DNA of 64,000 bases from Isoetes taiwanensis (taxonomy: Eukaryota > Streptophyta > Lycopodiopsida > Isoetales > Isoetaceae): positions 15,541,877 through 15,605,876 of the forward strand of contig JAJEKV010000013.1 of NCBI GenBank assembly GCA_021234155.1, in the 5' to 3' direction. The position numbers and the translations under genes are program-made. Shown one piece after another: positions 55,652 through 64,000 of the stretch (positions are counted from its first letter, which is position 1; every line of letters begins with the position of its first letter). The notes under the pieces are model-generated. The model was given only the letters and a program-made list of their open reading frames with translations. It made no database searches and had not been told where the DNA came from.

Positions 55652-56332
55652 TTATGTGTCAGAACAGAGATTGTGTCTCCAGGGAGTGCGCCTTTACCAG
55701 AGGATCTCTTGTTCTATATCCCTTTATTATTCTATGTAAAATTATATTGCTATCAGTATTTTATGATCACTTAATCTAAAACAAGCTTCTGAACTTCAAA
55801 GTAGAATTACCTGTTTCAAACCGAAAACTAGCTTACCACTGGTCACAATCTTACTTATGGCCATATCTCTTAACACATAGAGAACTCTTAGGACCGGAGC
55901 ATAAAGCTCAAATCTCCATTCTAAACATATAGAATTCGTTGATTGTTACCTTAAGTAGGATTCAAAGGCAAAGGCATCATTCTGCAATGCCTTCTCCAGC
56001 AAAAATCATGGTTCATCTTCATCTCTTATCTTATATTCGAAAATGTTAAATCCAGGGTCATATCTGCATGTTTCGTCCTATCCATATATCCAATCATGGC
56101 TTTGTAATCTGCAAGGGAACATCCTGTTCATGTGAACAACCCTTTTTGCAAAGCACAAAATCTGTCATATCCAGGTGCAAATCATACCCCTGGGATAGCT
56201 ATAAATTGGCATTCAGTCTTATTTCTTTGGCCAGGCATAATGCTCAAGAATTTTGGCTGCTTCTAGCAGCAGATTCGAAATGTTTTCTATTTCCTATTCT
56301 TCCATATCGAATGCGACCAAAGAGGCTATTTG
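55652..56332. other. Interval without supported gene
   Basis: Borders the LTR element. An ORF at 56,068-56,340 has no recognisable content and ends in the insertion. Confidence 0.45.
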
Positions 56333-56337
56333 GGCGC

Positions 56338-59300
56338 TGATATGGTGCTCGGGGGAGTGGCCTTGCATGGAATAATCTTATATTATAATGTTATACCGTA
56401 AGTGCGTAGTGCATCGAGCCCTAGATCCTAGGGCCACAAATGACGTGATTACATCGAAGGGTCCAGATTTAGTTTATTTTTGGCTCGACTTTCTTTTGCC
56501 GATTAGGGATATTTCTTCCAACTTACCTTCTAGGGTTTCTTTAGGCAGAGCCGTGGACTTTGAGGTGCCTCGACTCACTGAGATGGATGCGGCCAAAACA
56601 GTGTAGTGGTGTTCAAAGCAGTTGAAACAGAGGGGCCCAGATGCCCTAGATCCGGCGACTAGAATTCAATAAGCAGATCTGACGGGCCAATTTTAACGAA
56701 CAGGAAGGAAAGGAGGCGCTTGGAGTTCGAGTTAGGCCTACCCTGAGTATGTTCTTCAGATTAACAAGGTGTGTCTACGTGTGAACAGATCTGATGAAGC
56801 TTCTACTTGGCAATGCTGGACCCATGCTTCCCGACTCTGCTGTACGAGCATTAACAGCTTCTGGCCTTTGAGATTTTTGTGCAGTGGAATTGTTGGAGGA
56901 AGGATTTTCTAAGTCGTGTCGTTGCCGGATGTCTGAGTGAAGTGTTTGATCCTCTATTTTATCACAGGGATTAAATAGTGTTAGGAGACTGCTGGTGCTT
57001 CATATGAATAGGCTAGGGTATAAAATTGCACAGAGTTTGTGTTACAATATTGATACCCGAAGCCACATCTGGAACATATTCGTTGATGGCCATTTGCATG
57101 GACTCTCTGGCTTTTGGTAAAGGTCAGAGAAAGCAGACAATTGAAGATGGCAATTTGGTTAATGTACATGAAAGCCATGATCTTATGAAGGCAGTTAAGG
57201 TCGGTCAAGGAGAAGAGCTTCAGCACAGATATGGAACACTTTCTTATGATGATTGCTGGGTAGACCTTATCTAAGAGAGTAGTCAGTAAAAAGGGAGCAG
57301 GTTTTGTTTATTGATTGTCACCCACATTGAAACTTTGGACCTAAGTATTGAATCATTGAACCCGGATTTCATAAATTGCAGATATCAGTGTTGTCATTGC
57401 GGCATTGAATATTAGGCTTGGTAGTGTTGTAATGGTCAATGCCCTGCTGCATATTTGGAAGATGTGTAAAAGAAGATGAGGGCGGTTTATCTGTTAGGCA
57501 GATTATTCAAGGACATTACCACAAAATCTTGGAAGTTTCTGCAACATGTGTATCATTACTAACTATAGGCTCAGAAGTTAACCAGCTGTGTTACTTTCTT
57601 CTACAACCAATAGCCTGCCATGTCTATTCTACACAGAGTTTTTTCCACTTCCCCTTCTTTATAACAATCACATAATTTCTAGCAGCATAATATTGAAGCT
57701 GTATTCGTGTTAGACTTCGGATATTTGTCTTTGCTGCCATTGGCCCATAAAATTGATATGCTATTGCCCTTTGTTCTATATTCTTATTTGTCAAATTTCC
57801 ATCATGTGTTTGGGGTGATGGAGTTCCAGCCATCGGCTTCTCTAAATGTGAAGGTATGTATCTATCTATCTATATGTCCCATGTACAATTGTATTGCTGG
57901 TTGAAACATGGATGCACAATATGAAGTTCAAGCTTAAATTGATAATTACTACTTCCTTTATAGGAGGTATATTATATCCAGTATAGACTTCTTGATTTGG
58001 GAGTTTATTTGGTAATAGAGTGTTCTTATTTACCATGTGTCTACAACAACAGCCAATTTGTCATTTGTCTACAAGAACACTGAGGCTCTATGTACCATCT
58101 GGCCCTTAACTTATTTATATGCTAAGAGGTTTTGGTTGGCTTTAAGTACTAAAGTTTCTCTTCTTCTTACTTTTCCTTATAGTTCTATAGGGATGCCTAT
58201 GATATGGATATGGAAACGCGCATACAAGAATTGTAGCAGTGGTTAGTAGGAATTTGTCAAAGTAGCAAACTGAAAGCACAACTATTCTGCATGGTTTTGG
58301 TAGGTAATTATCAAGCTTTCTGGCTATTTTCAAATTTGAAACACACAAACATGTATTATTGTATCTTTAATTGAAAGATGTTTGAAAAAGTACTATCTCC
58401 TTCCTTTGTTTTGATACTTTTTGAACTATCAAGCTGTGACTCATTTGATTCTAGGAAAAAGAGATAGAAATGTGACATATTTGATTCTGGGAAAAGGAGA
58501 TGGAAACTTGACGTTGTACCACCGTTGAAGTACTTTCTAATTTGTGAAAGTTGGAAATAAAAGATAGGTCCAAACGTGTTCATTTTAATGCTGTGTATTT
58601 GGATCTTAAATGGCATGCACTGTTTAAGAAAATATGTAGATGTGCCTATTAACTACTGATTTTAAAGTCAAACAGTAAATGTTAAGTCTTGGAACTGGTG
58701 CTGTAAATAAGCAGGGTAAATACAATGAATAACATAATTATTTTGGTTTAATATTTAAGTTCTCATGGTTTTTGAAGAAGATTAACATGATTAATATTTG
58801 AAATGGCAATGTTAGATGCTTTGATTTGGCATAGATATCTAGCATTTGTTGTCGATTATTAGTACAGACTTTGTTACATTTTAGATTGTGGGTGTGAGAC
58901 GACACATCCATAGCCACAACACATCCACATTCATTACAAGCAATGAGAGAGCAACAAAATGAGACTTACAACACAACATCAACAACTTGGCCTAGAAGTT
59001 ATTGTACGCAAAAGTATAGCTCTAATGGCCTAGAAGTTACTTTAGGCAAATGCACAAGTTCCCAGGTTCCAACACTAGGTTCTAAATTATGCCCAGCAAC
59101 GCTGGGCACCGTTACTAGTATTTATTGATATGATCAAGTAAGAAAGCCATCCAATATGTCTAAACCTTGATATTATCAAAGAGAGAGCTAGTAATAAACC
59201 TTGACCTTTATTTAGAAGCAAAAAGGCAAAAAAAGGTGTTGTTACCTATAAATAGAAGGACAACTTTGAGACGTGATATCTCCGAGACCACAACTCAGAA

Positions 59301-59739
59301 ATCGGCGATCCTTACCTTGTTGGAAAGCCCTTGAAGTCTAGTTTCCAGATTAAGCTTGGTCCAGATCTGCCCAGCGTTTGCCCATATCCGAGCGCGGTAT
59401 ATTCAATTACTAGTGTTCCTTACGGTTTAAAGGTTATGCCTAGAAAGATTCATAGGGGTCTAAGCTGACTGCACAGCTAAATCTGCTTCTTCCTTGAGCC
59501 TAGCCTTGATCTACAGTATTTTCTCTAGTTTCTTGCTTGATCATATCATTAGAAGGAGTTCATGTAACACCAGTGGTTAGTGGCTAGAAAAGAGCTTGTT
59601 CTTATACAGTCTTGCGGAGTAGCTTGACTTGGTGATATCTCTTCTAGTTGGTCCGGTTGGGTGGTAAATCGAGTACCCTGTGGTGTTTTTCTTTCTAATA
59701 AGTTGATGAATTTGCAGGAAGAACAGAGCATCCGTAACA
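56338..59739 (+). repeat. 5' LTR (interrupted)
   Basis: Starts at 56,338 and resumes after the Helitron at 59,119. The two pieces rejoin as ...GGAATAA|TATTTATTG, matching GGAACAATATTTATTG in the 3' LTR. Confidence 0.95.
56376..59118 (+). mobile_element. 2,743-bp non-autonomous Helitron
   Basis: The 5' end is TCTTATATTATAATG. The 3' end is the hairpin GCCCAGCAACGCTGGGC (59,091-59,107 region) followed by ACCGTTACTAG. It sits exactly between A and T in the host LTR with no duplication, as Helitrons do. No Rep/helicase ORF is present. The interior (for example 57,026-57,274 with SGTYSLMAICMDSLAFGKGQ) may hold captured gene fragments, but none could be identified. Confidence 0.95.
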
Positions 59740-59740
59740 A

Positions 59741-59753
59741 TTGGTATCAGAGC
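59741..59753 (+). promoter_or_regulatory. Primer-binding site (initiator Met-tRNA)
   Basis: TTGGTATCAGAGC starts two bases after the 5' LTR. It is the standard plant retrotransposon site for priming minus-strand DNA by tRNA-iMet. Confidence 0.97.
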
Positions 59754-60064
59754 TCAGTCCCGGTCTTTACCAGCAAAGCTGTGGGTGGTGGAAGCGTTGG
59801 AAATTTGAGTGGCTTAGCAGCACACAAGATATCTTAAGGCAACGCAAGAAGTGAGAACTTCTGAAGCCAAGAAGAGTAAGTTGAAAAGAAAGCAGCACAA
59901 GAGGTCCAAGGGGAGCAAATTGCAAATAGGTTACCTCTTGTCTGGTATGAAATTGATGTTTAAGGATTGTGATTAGAATCTTTAGATTTTTTTTATTGCA
60001 TCCTTATAGTTGAGGTTGGTGGCTCAGCGGATAATTTTAGATTGTTGTCTGAAATTATGAGCAG

Positions 60065-60270
60065 TAGTTGGCGCTACTGGGTTGAGGTTGGTGCCTCAAT
60101 GGAAAATTTTGAGCAGTAGTTGGTGCTACTGGCTGAGGTTGGTGCCTCAAGGTTGGAAAGAGTTGGTGCTCTTGTCCAAGTGCTGGAATGAGCTGATGCC
60201 ATGTCCAAGAGGTTGGAATGAGTTGATGCCATGTCCAAGAGAATGGAATGAGTTGGTGCTCATGTCCAGG
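60065..60270 (+). repeat. GTTGGTGCTC/GAGTTGATGCC short repeats in the internal region
   Basis: Words such as GGTTGGTGCCTCAA and GAGTTGATGCCATGTCCAAG recur about seven times at 25-50 bp spacing. Confidence 0.8.
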
Positions 60271-60469
60271 TGAATAGAATCTTTGCTATTCCTGATGTTC
60301 GCAGGTCTTCTGATTGGTGCTGGAGATTGCAAATTGGAATAGAAACTAATCAGAAGTTGGTGCTTCTAGTGGAGGTTAGTAGATATTTTGTTTTAAACTA
60401 ACCTATACTTTGAGACAATTAAAGTTGATGTTCAACTTGTGGTTTTTAGAGATCTTCTCGAAGAAATAA

Positions 60470-60680
60470 GTTTATTCCTGAGAAGGGAAGGACTAGTACG
60501 CTTTTCAAAGGTTGATTAAATATCAACTTTGAAACGGGAGGGTTGATGGTTTCCTTCCAGGTTTAATGGTGATCGAGGACAATCAGTCTTGAGAAGGGAA
60601 GGAATTAATAGTCTTTGAGAATGGATGTACATCTTTAAGAAAGATGATCGAGGACGATCAGTCTTGAGAAGGGAAGGAAT
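60470..60680 (+). promoter_or_regulatory. Polypurine tract and its repeated upstream copies
   Basis: GAGAAGGGAAGGAAT ends directly at the 3' LTR start (60,681), as expected for the plus-strand primer. The same GAGAAGGGAAGGA word occurs at about 60,479 and 60,592 without an LTR behind it, and GGACGATCAGTCTT or GGACAATCAGTCTT precedes two of the copies. Confidence 0.85.
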
Positions 60681-61299
60681 TGATATGGTGCTCGGGGGAG
60701 TGGCCTTGCATGGAACAATATTTATTGATATGATCAAGAAAGCCATCCAGTATGTCTAAACCTTGATATTATCAAAGAGAGAGCTACAAATAAACCTCGA
60801 CCTTTATTTAGAAGCAAAAAGGCAAAGAAAAGTGTTGTTACCTATAAATAGAAGGACAACTTTGAGACGTGATATCTCCGCGACCACAACTCAGAAATCG
60901 GCGATCCTTACCTTGTTGGAAAGCCCTTGAAATCTAGTTTCCAGATTGAGACTGGTTGTCTATAAATGCCTTACGGTTTAAAGGTTATATCCAGAAAGGT
61001 TCATAGGGGTCCAAGCTGACTGCACAGCTAAATCTGCTTCTTCCTACGTTGATGATGAGCCTAGCCTTGATCTACAGTATTTTCTCTAGTTTCTTGCTTG
61101 ATCATATCATTAGAAGGAGTTCCTGTAACACCAGTGGTTGGTGGCTAGAAAGAGCTTGTTCTTATATAGTCTTGCGGAGTAGCTTGACTTGGTGATATCT
61201 CTTCTAGTTGGTCCGGTTGGGTGGTAAATCGAGTACCCTGTGGTGTTTTTCTTTCTAATAAGTTGATGACATTGCAGGAAGAACAGAGCATCCGTAACA
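60681..61299 (+). repeat. 3' LTR
   Basis: 619 bp, TG...CA, intact. Shared with the 5' LTR along its length except for the segment near 59,370-59,415. Confidence 0.96.
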
Positions 61300-61493
61300 G
61301 GCGCCAAGGCCAAAGCCATCATATATTTGCATTGTAAGCTGTCAACGATGATATTTCCTACTATTTCGCCAGAAAATTGTTGGTCTAGGCATATATCACA
61401 TACAAGAAATTCCGGAGTTAAATCCAAATACAACCATTGGCGCAAAAACCATGTAAAAAGGAAATATCTTCAAATATCTTTAGGTCCTTACAT

Positions 61494-63148
61494 TGTGACG
61501 CTCCCTGAATATATACGACCCCCGGCCGTATACATACGGGGACTTTCCCCTCCCATGGCGACCGTATCACCACGAGCAGGGCCCTCCATCTATCCCGGGC
61601 CATCTATAGAGAGATGCCTGAGTGAAGGACACGGAGGGGTCATTTGGCCCACGCCTTCAGTGGGACTCCTACGTCCCGGAAGCGTGAATACATGTTAGCA
61701 CACAGCATAAATACATATCAATAACCACCACGAAGGGTGGAACATCCATCCAAATACCAACGGCAAAGAATATGCATCTAACCCTAAGGAAAAACACCCA
61801 AACCCCAGGTTCTACCCCGGTTCCGAATCCTGTGAGGATAGACTGACGGCTCGGCCTCAAGAGATCAGCAGACAGAGGTATAACCTGGCGTTGGCTGGCA
61901 TAGAACATCGGCTAGGGTTGTCCACTCCATCCGCCCCTCCTGTGCACACTTTGCAGATGGGTCGATTCACGCTATGGCTTCGCTATAGCCTTCCGGAGAC
62001 GCAGGCTCGAGGTATCACCCTGCTGAGCCTACTCCAGGGTTCATGACGCCCCGGTCCGATGAGGCAGGTCAGGAAAGCGTCCCCTTCCAGGATCACAGTG
62101 GTTCCATGGGTGGACTAGAGAATACGTGCCGCATCAGCGACCCCCGCATCCGTACCCGACTTACTCGCCCTAAATCTACTCAAAGTACAGGATGCCCCAT
62201 GCGGGTCACACCTCGTACCCGTGGAGTGTCGGACCCATACCCGCCCGGATCGGCTTAGCTCACTGGCTCGGCTATTAGGCCTAGTCCACTGTAGGAGTCT
62301 CAGGAGCCTTTTATGTTCGTGCGAGACCCCACCCCCGCTTCACCACTGTGTCCCTTGTTTGGTGCTAAGCCAATCCATAGCATCTATGACCCGGTGGTCT
62401 CTTGTACACAGGCCGCAACTAGTGGGATGCTACAGGGCTCTATCTAGGAGCATACTACAATACATGGGCTCAGAGGTCTCTACCCCCCGTAATCCCCCAT
62501 TTCAGGAGTAATACTATGCAAAGAACTATCAATCCATCCTTTAAGAGCAAAATCAGCATCAGAAATAAAGAGAACTCACCTTTACAATCAAGGGTTAGTT
62601 CCTACAAGTAAAACATAGAGAGAACAGAGAAGCAAACACAACCAGTGCCCAACAGGGGCGCTACCCTAGAATTCACAAACTATACTAGCCACCCACCTGA
62701 GTTCTGGCTGGACCCGTTACCATTTGGTGCTTCCATCTCCTAGGTCTTGGTGTTCAGCTTCAGCTACACAGGTAAAAGTGCTTGGTATGGTGGCGCTCAG
62801 CGTGACAGGGGTAGGCGCTCAGCTCCTGCTCCTTTTTGGACGAATGTTGGGAGTCAATTAGGAATAAAGATCAGGTTGACAGCCCAATTTGGAAGTCCCC
62901 ATGCTGGCCAATCGGTTTAGGCCAGGTGGCGCCTTCCCAAAACATTAATTGGCCTAATTAACCCATTTAATATTAATCCCTAGATTATAGGTTATTATCT
63001 TTAATGATTAATTTAATCCCTTTTAGGTCAACCCCCTAGGTTACAATACCCCATGGTGGCGTACCTTTATCGGGTGACGTGCCAGTATATTTATAGGTAT
63101 ACTATATAAATACGTTACGTATACCGTATAAATATGTGGAACATCACA
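61494..63148 (-). repeat. 3' LTR of a chromovirus (Ty3/gypsy)
   Basis: In minus orientation it starts TGTGATGTTCCAC at 63,148 and ends GGGAGCGTCACA at 61,494, with TGTGA/TCACA inverted ends, 1,655 bp. It is preceded by a polypurine tract. TACAT at 61,489-61,493 is the likely target duplication, but the partner lies outside the window. Confidence 0.88.
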
Positions 63149-63165
63149 TTCTCCCCTCCTTAAAA
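63149..63165 (-). promoter_or_regulatory. Polypurine tract of the chromovirus
   Basis: The minus strand reads TTTTAAGGAGGGGAGAA immediately before the LTR start, the expected plus-strand primer. Confidence 0.88.
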
Positions 63166-63655
63166 TTAATGCTGTCCTCAGCATTGGGGTTAATTAATCA
63201 GAGACAGTTACTTAAAAAAACTGAATTAGGAAGAATATACTTAAGAAAGGGAGGTAACTTATTATTTCAAACAGTAATACATTGAAGTTGAAAATAACAA
63301 AGTGTCAGCACCAAGGTGCATTTTACAAACTTATCATCAGAAAGAAAATAACACATGTAAACAAAACGGAGCTGAACAAGGCGGGTCATCAGCAACCCTC
63401 TATACATGGGCAGGTCACGAACTGCTTACTGGCCTGCACATGTCAATATATCAGTATGTATCAATAATATAATTGGATTGTGGTTGAAGGGACCACCCCC
63501 TATAATAAAAGAAAAATGTATCTACAAGGGAACCTATCATGTCTATAGTTTGCAATTCATCATAGTTGGGATGAACGGAGGCTATCAACTACATGCCTCC
63601 GAACAGTTCGTGGTCATGTCAACATCACCATCATCGGTTACTATTATTAAATACG
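63166..63655. other. Untranslated region between pol and 3' LTR
   Basis: About 500 bp without a supported ORF. Spacers of this kind are common in long chromoviruses. Confidence 0.5.
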
Positions 63656-63661
63656 ATGCAT

Positions 63662-64000
63662 CTACCCCGCTAGAGCATGACTCTTGGCATTGAAGCTTCC
63701 AAGCTTACCGCCGGGTGCGGGGTTGATAGCATCGTTGATGGTGCGGCCCTGAGATTCCCGCATGAAGTCCGGATAATGCTTCTCAAGGTCTATCTTCATC
63801 ACCCAGGTAGCATCCTCAACTGGTAAGTGTTTCCACTTAACCAAGTATTGCAACATTTGAGTCCTTCTGGTTTGTTTATAAGCTCGATCAAGAAGAGCTT
63901 CAGGCACTATCTCCAGGTGCTCCTCTGTCATTTCTAGGAGGGTTGGGGTATCCAAAACCTCCTCTGGATCAGGGGTGTGTTGTTTCAGAAGACTCACGTG
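63662..64000 (-). CDS. Chromovirus integrase C-terminus with chromodomain (partial)
   Basis: The minus-strand frame, open at the window edge, reads PEALLDRAYKQTRRTQMLQ, then YLVKWKHLPVEDATWVMKID and LEKHYPDF, followed by a short tail to a stop at 63,662. YLVKWxxxPxEDATW is the chromodomain found at the end of the integrase in Ty3/gypsy chromoviruses, where it guides insertion into heterochromatin. The frame has no break within the window, and the order pol - polypurine tract - LTR is as expected, so this may be a fairly young element. Protease, reverse transcriptase and the 5' LTR lie beyond 64,000. Confidence 0.92.
   Translation of the reverse strand, partial: HVSLLKQHTPDPEEVLDTPTLLEMTEEHLEIVPEALLDRAYKQTRRTQMLQYLVKWKHLPVEDATWVMKIDLEKHYPDFMRESQGRTINDAINPAPGGKLGSFNAKSHALAG

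Larger units (their letters stand above)
56338..61299 (+). mobile_element. Non-autonomous (TRIM/LARD-like) LTR retrotransposon, split by a Helitron
   Basis: Both LTRs begin TGATATGGTGCTCGGGGGAG and end CATCCGTAACA. GGCGC flanks the whole element (56,333-56,337 and 61,300-61,304). The 5' LTR is 56,338-56,375 plus 59,119-59,739, and the 3' LTR is 60,681-61,299 (619 bp). The primer-binding site TTGGTATCAGAGC at 59,741-59,753 is complementary to the 3' end of initiator Met-tRNA. The internal part is only 941 bp and codes for nothing recognisable, so the element depends on proteins from others. The 5' LTR has about 40 bp that the 3' LTR lacks (near 59,370-59,415). Confidence 0.96.

Noticed and set aside
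61669-62511. ORFs of 70-96 aa within the GC-rich block
   Set aside because: They lie inside the chromovirus LTR and show no protein-like conservation.
1-64000. tRNA, rRNA, snoRNA genes or CRISPR arrays
   Set aside because: No tRNA A/B boxes with a foldable cloverleaf and no rRNA words were seen. All spaced repeats are minisatellites or transposon motifs.

Overview
This 64-kb window is plant nuclear DNA from a large, repeat-packed genome. The evidence is plant-type LINE tails, a Ty3/gypsy chromovirus with a chromodomain, an LTR element primed by initiator Met-tRNA, Helitrons ending in hairpin plus CTAG, and plant-type SPT2, hnRNP and PDR-transporter pieces. Gene density is very low and insertions are nested several deep. 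I suspect a gymnosperm, but this is not proven. No intact, clearly functional host gene is visible. The best host-like pieces are an SPT2 C-terminal region (45.4-46.3 kb) and a broken glycine-rich hnRNP (47.9-48.4 kb).

Region 1-22.6 kb is a nest of insertions. A LINE reverse-transcriptase ORF is split: its upstream part ends at base 104 and its downstream part resumes in frame at base 21,619, running to a poly(A) tail. Between them lies one DNA transposon of about 21.5 kb (105-21,618) with inverted ends starting TGCATTAGAGG. That element carries a decayed transposase-like gene (466-2119, +), a fragment of a PDR-type ABC transporter (-) and a spliced gene of unknown function (17.9-19.1 kb, -). 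Into it has jumped a second, 13,333-bp transposon (3402-16,734) with 26-bp inverted ends starting GGGTGAAAGC and a 4-bp target duplication (TTAG).

The inner 13.3-kb element is the most unusual object here. On the + strand it carries a decayed transposase-like gene with an HGKGEHDG motif and a small two-exon ORF. On the - strand it carries an FCP1-like phosphatase domain, a Ulp1/C48-like protease and a multi-exon coiled-coil gene. It is littered with CACCAC/GTGGTG repeats that form several minisatellites, and these are nearly absent from the rest of the window. Two short non-autonomous relatives with the same ends and 4-bp duplications lie at 34.9 kb and 49.4 kb; the first splits a reading frame.

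From 22.6 to 45 kb the sequence is mostly decayed repeats: a Helitron 3' end, a retrotransposon gag remnant between 0.5-kb direct repeats, several LINE 3' ends with an unusual (TATTC)n tail, and a 1.26-kb tandem segmental duplication. From 45 to 54 kb there are broken host-like exons (SPT2, hnRNP, a second FCP1-like phosphatase), a Tourist-type MITE, and a block of GCGCC hairpins beside a long poly-T.

From 54 to 64 kb the nesting can be resolved to the base. A TIR element (54,198-55,119) and a foldback of 129-bp perfect arms come first. Next is a small non-autonomous LTR retrotransposon (56,338-61,299, duplication GGCGC) whose 5' LTR is split by a 2,743-bp Helitron. Last is the 3' LTR and pol end of a chromovirus that continues past the window.
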